Source: Elusimicrobia bacterium UBA5214
GTDB lineage: Bacteria > Elusimicrobiota > UBA5214
Length of the DNA stretch: 16,711 nt
Direction of reading: 5' to 3'
Assembly: GCA_002412545.1 (NCBI GenBank)
Contig: DHVG01000027.1
Location: 1 to 16,711 of the forward strand
The notes under the pieces are model-generated. The model had not been told where the DNA came from. It worked only from the letters and a program-made list of their open reading frames with translations, and ran no database searches. Both the position numbers and the translations under genes were made by a program. This document shows, in pieces, positions 7,568 to 13,849 of the stretch. The number at the start of each line of letters is the position of its first letter. Positions within the stretch are counted from its first letter, which is position 1.

Positions 7568-7605
7568 TGCTCCCATGTCAGATTTTGAAAAAATCTATGG
7601 GAGCA
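7568..7605. repeat. Second hairpin upstream of miaB, with a competing alternative pairing
   Basis: TGCTCCCAT (7568-7576) pairs with ATGGGAGCA (7597-7605), and inside it AGATTTT (7580-7586) with AAAATCT (7590-7596), around a GAA loop and a 3-base bulge. A different pairing, CTGACACG (7558-7565) with CATGTCAG (7574-7581), excludes this hairpin and uses bases at the foot of the start-codon hairpin. No U-run follows on either strand, so it is not a simple terminator. Confidence 0.6.
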
Positions 7606-7630
7606 CCCCCGCGTAGTTGAAAAATATCTG

Positions 7631-7927
7631 TTAATAGATTGGTTTTTTGGCTCCATAATTTCTAATAAGATTTTCTTTTGCACTCTTTGTCAATTTCTTG
7701 ATGTTTCTTTCAGCATGTATCGCATTCTTATAATACCTATATTCTTTCACATACACCAATTTAACCGGTCCTTTCCCTCTTAAATATTTTGCTCCATTTC
7801 CTTTATTGTGTAAAGCAATTCTCTTTTCTAAATCATTAGTATACCCCGTGTAGTAAGAACCGTCACTACATCTCAAAATATAAACAAAATACTTTAATTT
7901 TCTCGGAATAGGTTTTCTTAAGGACAT
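7631..7927 (-). CDS. GIY-YIG domain protein (UPF0213/YhbQ-like)
   Basis: A 98-residue single-domain GIY-YIG protein. The motif runs FVYILRC-SDGSYYTGYT, followed by a conserved R-x3-H-N-x-G and AKYLRG segment, and then a conserved E and a basic IKKLTKSAKENLI tail. GIY-YIG domains cut DNA with one metal ion, but the biological role of this stand-alone family is not well defined. The length is typical. No clear SD site precedes the ATG; a 9-bp inverted repeat lies about 12 bases upstream. Such small genes are often found in mobile or accessory regions, which fits its place at the edge of the accessory block. No partner can be inferred. Confidence 0.85.
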   Translation of the reverse strand: MSLRKPIPRKLKYFVYILRCSDGSYYTGYTNDLEKRIALHNKGNGAKYLRGKGPVKLVYVKEYRYYKNAIHAERNIKKLTKSAKENLIRNYGAKKPIY

Positions 7928-7939
7928 AAATTAAATACC

Positions 7940-7964
7940 CAAAAGTTTGGATATGAAACTTTTG
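7940..7964. repeat. Inverted repeat before the GIY-YIG gene
   Basis: CAAAAGTTT (7940-7948) and AAACTTTTG (7956-7964) are perfect 9-base arms around a 7-base spacer. On the minus strand the hairpin is followed by a T/A-rich stretch but no true U-run. It may be a weak terminator for the winged-helix gene or a leader structure for the GIY-YIG gene. Confidence 0.45.
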
Positions 7965-7988
7965 TTCTTTCATTGATTCTTTTGTTTC

Positions 7989-8318
7989 TTAATATGGTTT
8001 ACCTTTTCTCCGTGGTCTGGTTCTTTTTCGGTAATATTTTTCAATCTCTCTTTCCGAAAGAAATTCCATCGCTTTTTGCAACAAAGTTTTTAATTCTTTA
8101 AGAAACGGATACCTTGGATTAAATTCATATATTCGGGTTTTACCTTGGAGTGAACTAACCACTACTCCCCCATCTTCTAAACGCCGGAGTTGTTGTTGGA
8201 TACCGTTTACCGGTGTATTAAAGACCTTTGCGATTCCTTGAGGATAACCTTGTTCATAGGTTTCTAAAAAAAACAATATTTTTTCTATCGTGTTATTACC
8301 TAATAGAGATTCTAACAT
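7989..8318 (-). CDS. Winged helix-turn-helix transcriptional regulator (ArsR-like), orphan
   Basis: A 109-residue regulator. Residues 1-60 fit a winged helix: a first helix (TIEKILFFLETYEQ), then a helix-turn-helix around 28-50 (GIAKVFNTPVNGIQQQLRRLEDGGVV) and a short wing (SSLQGKTRIYEFN). The C-terminal half is a basic helix ending in YRKRTRPRRKGKPY. This architecture is common for small regulators encoded next to minimal nucleotidyltransferases, but none is adjacent here. The gene has its own predicted promoter with a palindrome in the -35/-10 spacer, so autorepression is the simplest reading. AGGAGG lies about 10 bases before the ATG. The ligand, if any, is unknown. Confidence 0.7.
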   Translation of the reverse strand: MLESLLGNNTIEKILFFLETYEQGYPQGIAKVFNTPVNGIQQQLRRLEDGGVVVSSLQGKTRIYEFNPRYPFLKELKTLLQKAMEFLSEREIEKYYRKRTRPRRKGKPY

Positions 8319-8340
8319 AATTTCTTTCCCTCCTATTGTT

Positions 8341-8386
8341 TACCATAATTTATAGTAATATTACCATAAAATATGGTAGAAGTCAA
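8341..8386 (-). promoter_or_regulatory. Promoter and operator of the winged-helix gene
   Basis: On the minus strand TTGACT (8386-8381) and TAATAT (8363-8358) are 17 bases apart. The perfect inverted repeat TACCATA-AAA-TATGGTA (8362-8378) fills almost the whole spacer. A third half-site TACCATA (8341-8347) lies exactly 21 bases further, near the expected transcription start. This geometry suits a repressor that blocks polymerase; the winged-helix protein encoded directly downstream is the natural candidate. Confidence 0.6.
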
Positions 8387-8405
8387 TTACTAATGTATTC
8401 CTCTT

Positions 8406-8432
8406 TTTAAGGTCGCATTTTGCGACCTTAAA
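8406..8432. repeat. Perfect 12-bp inverted repeat in the gap upstream of the winged-helix gene
   Basis: TTTAAGGTCGCA and TGCGACCTTAAA are perfectly complementary arms around TTT. No U-run follows on either strand. It lies 20 bases upstream of the -35 box of the winged-helix promoter and about 100 bases after the HEPN gene, so it could be a protein-binding site or an RNA stem. The rest of the gap, up to 8536, shows nothing I can name. Confidence 0.55.
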
Positions 8433-8536
8433 GACTTTGTCTCTTCCCACGATAATTGAAACATAAAGCAGTTTTTTTGCAGAAAATTTTGTCAAGTGTC
8501 AAGACACGACCCTAATTTCCTACGACGTATTTATTT

Positions 8537-9829
8537 TTATACTTTTTCGTTTTCTTTTTTCTCTTCTGCAATTTCCAATTTACCTTTATACCAACGCGCT
8601 ACTGGCTTCTTCGGAAACTGCAAGAAACGAATAAACAGATGACGTTCAGGAACAAATCTTTGGTCTATTTTCTTAAGTTCTTCACTAAGGTCTTGTGATA
8701 CTTTTTCCAGAACGACCCTTTCGGGGATTTCAGAAAATAAAAATTGTATTTCAACTAAAGCATAATGTTGTCCCCTAAACCAAATGTTAGGGATGGGTAC
8801 TTTATTGGCATCCGATATTTTCTTAGCGATTTCTTGCAATTTAGGTTCGTCTTGTATCTGTTTGCCTCTCTCTGCTAGTAAAAGAGCAAGTTTAAAAATT
8901 CTTGATATACCTTCTCGTAAGTCCTCTTCTTTTAAATGAGGCGGGAGATGGCCGGTTCTATGGACTATGTCATTTCTCCATTCAACTACTTCTAGGAGTT
9001 TTTCAATGTCAATATTTTTTAAGTCATCTGTGTCCAGAGTGAGATTTAACAATCCTGCTAAACGTGCAGTAAGTCCTATTTCTGGTTTCAAAAATTTCTT
9101 TATTTGTTTAGATGGAATATTTTTGCGAATAGATAAGAAGGCTTGAAGGTATTGAGTCAACACTATTTCCAAACAGATGGTAGATTCCAATAACGCCATC
9201 CTTAAATTACCAATTTGTAAGAACTCAATAGTATTTGTAAAAAATTCCTGTTCAGGCGGTGGCTCCAGTTTGTCTTGAATTGCTTCTTCTATATACGGCC
9301 ACAGGGAACTCTCCAATTTTAAACTTTTTTTACCTAATTTTTGTATTTGTATGTTGAATATGTCCGCGATGCTCGGTTTGGGAAGAACACTTTGATAATT
9401 TTTGTCGTTTTCTGAAAATATAACTTCCCAATGAAAAAGATAGGTTTTGGCTTCATGAACGTTAGGATGAACTTCTTGGATATGAGGAACAGTTCCATAA
9501 TTGCGTAAACCAAGAAGAACCCTGTTTATCACGCTAGCCAAGATATTAACAAAGTCCGATCTTTTTGTTTCGTCTTTTACTAATGATTTGAATTCTTCTA
9601 TTTTAGAAGGTTCTGTCGTTTGACATTTCATTTCAAAAGATAATGAAGTGCATCTACGATAATATTTTATTCCTTGGTGTTCTTCTATTTCTAAAGGTTT
9701 GTCTCCTTCTAAATGGACTGTAACAAGATATTCAGATTCTTGAAAAGATGTTTCTAAATTTAGAGATTCTAATGTTGGCCCATTTACATATACAAATTGG
9801 TCCAATGGATATTTAAAAAGTACTTTCAT
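8537..9829 (-). CDS. Uncharacterised HEPN-motif protein, possible RNase
   Basis: I do not recognise the full-length family. Residues about 195-320 are helical and contain W-R285-N-D-I-V-H290, an exact R-x4-H motif as in HEPN domains, preceded at about 208-232 by a helix with conserved-looking acidic residues (LLESTICLEIVL). HEPN domains with this motif often act as metal-independent RNases in defence and toxin-antitoxin systems. Residues 1-170 and 345-415 look beta-rich and may be sensor or binding modules. There is no signal peptide or membrane segment. It is 430 residues, larger than minimal HEPN toxins. It follows the nucleotidyltransferase gene on the same strand after 94 bases; that recalls HEPN/MNT pairs, but the gap and sizes are not those of the standard pair. 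No SD site precedes its ATG. HEPN assignment is moderate; function is open. Confidence 0.55.
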   Translation of the reverse strand: MKVLFKYPLDQFVYVNGPTLESLNLETSFQESEYLVTVHLEGDKPLEIEEHQGIKYYRRCTSLSFEMKCQTTEPSKIEEFKSLVKDETKRSDFVNILASVINRVLLGLRNYGTVPHIQEVHPNVHEAKTYLFHWEVIFSENDKNYQSVLPKPSIADIFNIQIQKLGKKSLKLESSLWPYIEEAIQDKLEPPPEQEFFTNTIEFLQIGNLRMALLESTICLEIVLTQYLQAFLSIRKNIPSKQIKKFLKPEIGLTARLAGLLNLTLDTDDLKNIDIEKLLEVVEWRNDIVHRTGHLPPHLKEEDLREGISRIFKLALLLAERGKQIQDEPKLQEIAKKISDANKVPIPNIWFRGQHYALVEIQFLFSEIPERVVLEKVSQDLSEELKKIDQRFVPERHLFIRFLQFPKKPVARWYKGKLEIAEEKKENEKV

Positions 9830-9923
9830 GGATTTGTTTATTCATTTACAAATTTAGCGAAATTTTGAGTTTTGACACCTTAAGTCAACCGAAAGTCCAG
9901 AAACGCCATATAAATGAATTCCG

Positions 9924-10622
9924 TTAAGTGTTAGTATTTATTAAAATATCCAAAATTATTTTTTCTTTTGTTTCTTCTAATCCTCTGATGATTTTCTTTT
10001 GCCATTTTTGGGGTATAGAATTAACAACTTCTCTGATTAGATTTTCTTCACCTTTGTTAAGTAAAGCCCTTAGAATTTCAATAGCGGTATTTCTATCTTT
10101 TATCGCTTTATCCTCTTTGAATCTGCGCTGAAAAATGATTAATTTATGCAGGGCAAAGTTGACAGGATGAGGTAGAGTTAAAGAAAAGTTTTCCACTTTG
10201 ACTTTAATAGTATTATCGGAAAGGAAATTTAGAAATCTCAAAGCAGTAGCATTGATTCCTAATTTTGGTAAAGGGTAAGGTTTATCTCTACCTTTACCTT
10301 TTTCAGGAACTAAAAATTCAAGGATTAAATCCGGATGGTCAAGTTTAATATATCCATTACTACCCTTGAAACTTATAACAAATCCTAAATCTTTAAGGAG
10401 TTCAGGGATGTCAACTTCCTGTTTTATTCGGGCAGGATTATCAATGAGAAAATCTAAATCTCTCGTTTTTATAGTGGTTTGGTCTATATAGGGGATGTCA
10501 AAAAAATATTCCTTATAAAAATATACACACCAACTACCAATGAGGATGAAATCATTTAGAATATTTGCCTTATGGAACCGTCTTAAAATCTCAACACATA
10601 AATCAGACTGCTTCCTTTCCAC
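9924..10622 (-). CDS. Nucleotidyltransferase-fold protein, probable toxin-antitoxin component
   Basis: The N-terminal half has the pol-beta-type signature: LIGS at 27-30, then TRDLDFLID with D55 and D57, and E102 (LILEFLVPE) as a likely third acidic residue. A helical C-terminal half includes ALHKLIIFQRR and KAIKDRNTAIEIL, resembling the helical part of AbiEii-like enzymes. The start is GTG at 10622, supported by AAGGAG 8 bases upstream; it overlaps the preceding small gene by 20 bases, so the two are translated together. Related enzymes transfer nucleotides to tRNA or proteins; the substrate here is unknown. The long insertion between GS and DxD (about 25 residues) is larger than in minimal nucleotidyltransferases. 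Toxin or antitoxin role is inferred from the fold and the operator-rich promoter. Confidence 0.65.
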   Translation of the reverse strand: MERKQSDLCVEILRRFHKANILNDFILIGSWCVYFYKEYFFDIPYIDQTTIKTRDLDFLIDNPARIKQEVDIPELLKDLGFVISFKGSNGYIKLDHPDLILEFLVPEKGKGRDKPYPLPKLGINATALRFLNFLSDNTIKVKVENFSLTLPHPVNFALHKLIIFQRRFKEDKAIKDRNTAIEILRALLNKGEENLIREVVNSIPQKWQKKIIRGLEETKEKIILDILINTNT

Positions 10623-10923
10623 GCAGTGAACTCCTTAAGAATCTAATTTGTTTTTTCACTTTGGATAATAAATTTCTGTATTTGGCTCTAAGCATTTTTG
10701 CTTCTTCGTATTTTTTGCGTTCTTCATTAGGAATTTTACCTTTATAAATATATTTTACTTTTTTATCTACCCTTTTTACCAGATAATAATACTCGTGTCC
10801 TCGTATTTTTCTTACCGCAAGGCATCCTTTAGGCAACTTCTTCAGGGCTTTTTCGTATTCTTTCTTCATCCGGGAAGAATTCGCAAGTTCTTCTGCCAAT
10901 ACTCCTTTTATTACTCCCTTCAT
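10603..10923 (-). CDS. Small basic protein paired with the nucleotidyltransferase, candidate antitoxin/repressor
   Basis: A 106-residue, very basic protein that I cannot assign to a named family with certainty. It has an N-terminal helix (1-30), a central LPKGCL-x-VRKIRGHEYYYLVKR beta-hairpin (about 30-62, ending YIYKG), and a long charged helix (66-103) that may form a coiled coil. The ATG at 10923 is preceded by GGAGG at 4-base spacing and by a consensus promoter. Its 3' end overlaps the nucleotidyltransferase start by 20 bases. Gene order, coupling and basic charge suggest a nucleic-acid-binding partner that represses the operon and controls the enzyme; this is inference. Confidence 0.6.
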   Translation of the reverse strand: MKGVIKGVLAEELANSSRMKKEYEKALKKLPKGCLAVRKIRGHEYYYLVKRVDKKVKYIYKGKIPNEERKKYEEAKMLRAKYRNLLSKVKKQIRFLRSSLRGKEAV

Positions 10924-10934
10924 TTGTCCTCCGA

Positions 10935-11034
10935 TTACCCAACAAACTATATTGTATTATAACTTGTTGGGTAACAAATGTCAAGAAAAATAATTTACCC
11001 AACAAATACAATCGTTAAATCATCTGTTGGGTAA
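10935..11034 (-). promoter_or_regulatory. Consensus promoter with four alternating operator half-sites
   Basis: On the minus strand TTGACA (10984-10979) and TATAAT (10961-10956) are separated by exactly 17 bases. Four copies of TTACCCAACAA surround it: 10935-10945 and 10995-11005 on the plus strand, 10964-10974 and 11025-11034 (one base short) in reverse orientation. Their centres are about 29-31 bases apart, close to three helical turns. One site lies within the spacer, one downstream of -10 and two upstream of -35. This suggests cooperative binding or looping by the encoded regulator. The rest of the gap, 11035-11187, contains a 7-base inverted repeat (AAACTCC/GGAGTTT) but nothing else I can name. 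Confidence 0.8.
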
Positions 11035-11187
11035 ACTCCTCTCAGAAATGGTGGAGTTTTCTAATGGGGTTTACCATCTCAGAACAAGTTTTGATATTTT
11101 TTTCATTTTTTGTTTATTTCCTTAAGAATGATTTCTAACTGTTTACGCTGATAGAGTCGGTAATTTGGATACTGAATACTTCCTTCC

Positions 11188-11964
11188 TTAGAATTGATAT
11201 TTTTCTATGAACGCATAAAAAAATAGCACTTTTTTTGAATCGCTGGGAACGAATAAAAATTGTTCTACTTCTTTAGCCAACTGTTTAAAATTAAACTTCT
11301 TACATCTGGATAAAAGTTTATTTTTTAAGTCAATCCTATCCCTGACTTTTAATTTTAACTTTAGGTAGTCAAGATTAGGTTTCGTCTTAGCAAAAAGAAA
11401 AATAGCATCATAAAAATCTCTGCCCATTGGTCGTTTGCGTTTGAAGATAGCATATATTTTTTGTGCCAGTAAGACATCCGGTGGGACAACATTTATCCGT
11501 AAGAATACATCAAATTTATTGAGGATAATTTTGTCAGGGTGGTAATTAAATCCTTGCGGTTCAGCATCAATTTGAATTAACATTTTTTCTTCTTTATGGT
11601 TGGAGAGTGCATTTTCAAAAAGTATATTTGGAATTCTGAGATAAGACCGATAGGCACCCTTAAAAACATTTTTAGTTTCTACAGTATATCCTTCTAATTG
11701 CAATCTTTTTTGGATTAATTTTGCCAGCTGCGCAAAGTCATTTTTTTTCAATCCTGAATTGTCAAAATCCAAATCTTCTGAAAAGCGGTTATTTTGATGA
11801 ATAATATGCGTAGCGGTTCCGCCCATAAAAAATAACTTTTCAGCAAATTTTGAATCATAGATAACTTCCAGAATTTTATACTGCAAGTATTCACGCAACA
11901 GATTTCTTTTAAATGGTCTTAAATATTCCGGATAAAAAGATTCTATCTGTTTTATATCAAGCAT
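11188..11964 (-). CDS. abiEii: AbiEii-type nucleotidyltransferase toxin
   Basis: The toxin of a type IV (AbiE) toxin-antitoxin and abortive-infection module. Diagnostic features are GGT at 48-50, R60, and SEDLDF at 62-67 with metal-binding D64 and D66, a third acidic residue D133 (QIDAEPQ), and the helical K169-x-Y-A-I-F-x-R with GRDFYD at 181-186. AbiEii proteins are GTP-binding nucleotidyltransferases that stop growth reversibly; related MenT toxins add pyrimidines to tRNA ends. At 258 residues the length is typical. All catalytic residues are present, so the toxin should be active. The ATG overlaps the last codons of the antitoxin gene by 8 bases, which couples their translation. Confidence 0.9.
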   Translation of the reverse strand: MLDIKQIESFYPEYLRPFKRNLLREYLQYKILEVIYDSKFAEKLFFMGGTATHIIHQNNRFSEDLDFDNSGLKKNDFAQLAKLIQKRLQLEGYTVETKNVFKGAYRSYLRIPNILFENALSNHKEEKMLIQIDAEPQGFNYHPDKIILNKFDVFLRINVVPPDVLLAQKIYAIFKRKRPMGRDFYDAIFLFAKTKPNLDYLKLKLKVRDRIDLKNKLLSRCKKFNFKQLAKEVEQFLFVPSDSKKVLFFYAFIEKYQF

Positions 11965-12574
11965 TTTTCATAAACTCCATAAAGGTTTTTATCCTTTTTG
12001 CTAATGCCTTTTGCCCAAATTTGTCAAGAAAGTTATATAATTTATCTTCATTGACTTGCTTAGAAAATATATCTTTATTTATTCGCAGACCGGCAAAATC
12101 TTCTTTGTTCTTTATCTCTGAATTGATATAAAAATAATCTAAGACCGATTTTTCTATGCTGGCTATTTTAAAACATTTATTGTCGTATTTAATAAGGTTG
12201 TAGCCAAAGAAAAATTTATCTTTTATGGTTTTATAAGTAAATTCGGCTATTGATGTTTTGAAATTGTAGGTTCGGCGGGTAGATGCGGAAGTTATGCCAT
12301 ATACGCTTTCCGGGATTAAATGATAATAGGATAGTGCTGTTTCAAAGGAGATATACGATGGACTGTATATTCTATTAGCGATTTCAAAAAAAACATTCTC
12401 ATTAATTTCTAAATCGGAAAAGATGTAATGTCCTTTGATAATTTTTTTGATATAACCTTTATCTTGCCATTCACTTAGTCTTGTCCGAAAAAAACCACGG
12501 TCAATATTCTTGATATCATTAATAGAAAAAACTGTGAAATCCTTTAACGCCTCTTTTAATTCAATATATTGCAT
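11957..12574 (-). CDS. abiEi: AbiEi-type antitoxin and autorepressor
   Basis: A 205-residue AbiEi-like protein: an N-terminal winged helix (about 1-55, with RTRLSEWQDKGYIKKIIKGHYIF) followed by the C-terminal antitoxin domain with the family-typical segment SPSYISFETALSYYHLIPE and ITSASTRRTYNF (about 80-117). In the AbiE family this protein neutralises AbiEii without forming a stable complex and represses its own promoter by binding inverted repeats. Such inverted repeats are present just upstream. The start at 12574 has only a weak purine-rich leader. Gene order antitoxin-toxin with overlap is standard. Confidence 0.88.
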   Translation of the reverse strand: MQYIELKEALKDFTVFSINDIKNIDRGFFRTRLSEWQDKGYIKKIIKGHYIFSDLEINENVFFEIANRIYSPSYISFETALSYYHLIPESVYGITSASTRRTYNFKTSIAEFTYKTIKDKFFFGYNLIKYDNKCFKIASIEKSVLDYFYINSEIKNKEDFAGLRINKDIFSKQVNEDKLYNFLDKFGQKALAKRIKTFMEFMKNA

Positions 12575-12587
12575 TTCATTTCTCTAA

Positions 12588-12644
12588 AATACTATTTTTA
12601 GTATTAATACGAAATATAATAACTAATTTTTCCTAAATATGCAA
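12588..12644 (-). promoter_or_regulatory. abiE promoter with two overlapping palindromes
   Basis: On the minus strand TTGCAT (12644-12639) and TATTAT (12621-12616) are 17 bases apart. Directly downstream lie the perfect inverted repeat AATACTA-TTTT-TAGTATT (12588-12605) and the overlapping 10-base palindrome GTATTAATAC (12601-12610). The expected transcription start, near 12609, is inside this cluster, so binding by AbiEi there would block initiation. Confidence 0.6.
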
Positions 12645-12670
12645 TAGTTTTTTTATCCCCTTTCAATTAT

Positions 12671-13816
12671 TTAAAAAGAATAATTTAGGGAGCAGTCAAC
12701 TCTGTGGAGATAGGAGGATTGTTTATTCCGGTGGATTGAGATGTTACCTTCAAGATAATCTCCTGCCGGTTCGGTTACTTTGGAAAAATCGTAAATCGTT
12801 TGCAGGTAGATTCTTTTAAGAATTTTATAACGATAAATAAATTGAATGCCGTAATTGTCTCCGAATTTTTGATTAAACGGTCTCTCGTTATCTTCGTATC
12901 CTTCCTCAACCAGGAGGTCAGTTTTCTCGGCAAGATTAAACCTTACTTTAGCCCAGATTAAATAAGGCATAAGGTTAACTCGGAAATAATGAGCATTTTT
13001 TAGAATATAGGAAGCACCTACCCGGGGATGGAATCCGATACCTCCACCGACACCTACTTTTGTGTCCCTTTCGTGATAGTCACTTTCAATAAAACCTAAC
13101 CCGAGATAAAAATCTAAATTCTTTTTATGTTTATAGGGGATGATAAAATCGCTGTACCAGTTTATATAAACGATTGTCGTATTACTATTTACAATTGTCG
13201 GGGAGAACATATTCGCATAATATTCGAATCGATTCCGGTAACCAAAAATAAATCCCCAGTGCGGATATGTTTTTGTCAGGGTAGATGGAGTATATCCGGT
13301 TTTCGTTGCTACATAACTATTGTAGTTAATGCTATCAAGAGCATAAAACGCACCAAGGAAACTTTTATCGTCATTTGAGGAAAAAGCATCCAGCACACTG
13401 TTAAAATAATTCATCAGGACCATTACACAAAAATAATTTCTTAGTTCTTTGAACTGTTTAATTTTAGCCGAAAGTTCGGCATAACTGCGTGAGGTAGGCG
13501 AAGTAGTTTCCAGTTGCTTAGTGAATTTATCAATATTATCCGCCGGTTCAGTAAGCGCTTTAGCGAGGATAACGAAATTCCAGATATCCGAAGTTCCTTT
13601 TCTCCATTTCCCGGCAGAAAAATGGTTCACTGTCGGGATGAAGTTTAAGATTGTTTTCAGAGTTGTATTTTTGGGAAGATTTGTTTTTTCTTCCGGTTGA
13701 GTAAACCAAGGGATAACCGATTCGTTCTTCGGAGACGAAACTGCAATATTTTCTTTAGCCGATAATAAAGTAGAGAGGAAACATATAAAAAAAATCAGTA
13801 AATATTGTTTAAGCAC
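12671..13816 (-). CDS. Exported protein of unknown function, probable outer-membrane beta-barrel
   Basis: The N-terminus has a signal peptide (LLIFFICFLSTLLSAKE, cleavage likely after SA near residue 20). Residues about 55-150 contain a segment with FIPTVNHFSAGKWRKG and a hydrophobic helical stretch, loosely like the DUF5683 type of exported proteins, though I cannot confirm this. Residues about 185-381 alternate polar and aromatic or hydrophobic residues as in beta-strands, and the last residue is phenylalanine (SLNYSF), typical of outer-membrane barrels. The start is GTG at 13816 with no clear SD site. It follows rsgA after 33 bases and is probably in the same transcript; the neighbours give no clue to function. 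Confidence 0.65.
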   Translation of the reverse strand: MLKQYLLIFFICFLSTLLSAKENIAVSSPKNESVIPWFTQPEEKTNLPKNTTLKTILNFIPTVNHFSAGKWRKGTSDIWNFVILAKALTEPADNIDKFTKQLETTSPTSRSYAELSAKIKQFKELRNYFCVMVLMNYFNSVLDAFSSNDDKSFLGAFYALDSINYNSYVATKTGYTPSTLTKTYPHWGFIFGYRNRFEYYANMFSPTIVNSNTTIVYINWYSDFIIPYKHKKNLDFYLGLGFIESDYHERDTKVGVGGGIGFHPRVGASYILKNAHYFRVNLMPYLIWAKVRFNLAEKTDLLVEEGYEDNERPFNQKFGDNYGIQFIYRYKILKRIYLQTIYDFSKVTEPAGDYLEGNISIHRNKQSSYLHRVDCSLNYSF

Positions 13817-13849
13817 TTCTATTTTAGTTTGCGCTAATTATTTTGTATT

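Noticed and set aside
7544..7576. ATG at 7576 as the start of miaB (475 residues)
   Set aside because: It adds 11 residues without family similarity, has no SD site and lies in a hairpin, while the ATG at 7543 has GGAG at 6 bases and gives the normal MiaB N-terminus.
8406..8432. Intrinsic terminator for the HEPN gene
   Set aside because: The stem is perfect but is followed by A-rich, not U-rich, RNA.
9830..9923. Promoter for the HEPN gene (TTGACT on the minus strand in the gap)
   Set aside because: No acceptable -10 box stands at 16-18 bases, so I do not report it.
8537..10622. Standard HEPN/MNT toxin-antitoxin pair
   Set aside because: Both proteins are much larger than the usual pair, and 94 bases separate the genes; only a looser relation is kept as a possibility.
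10935..11034. CRISPR-like array from four TTACCCAACAA copies
   Set aside because: The units are only 11 bases, alternate in orientation and surround a consensus promoter; no cas gene is present.
11036..11065. AAACTCC/GGAGTTT inverted repeat as terminator of abiEii
   Set aside because: Stem of only 7 bp with a 13-base loop and no U-run after it.
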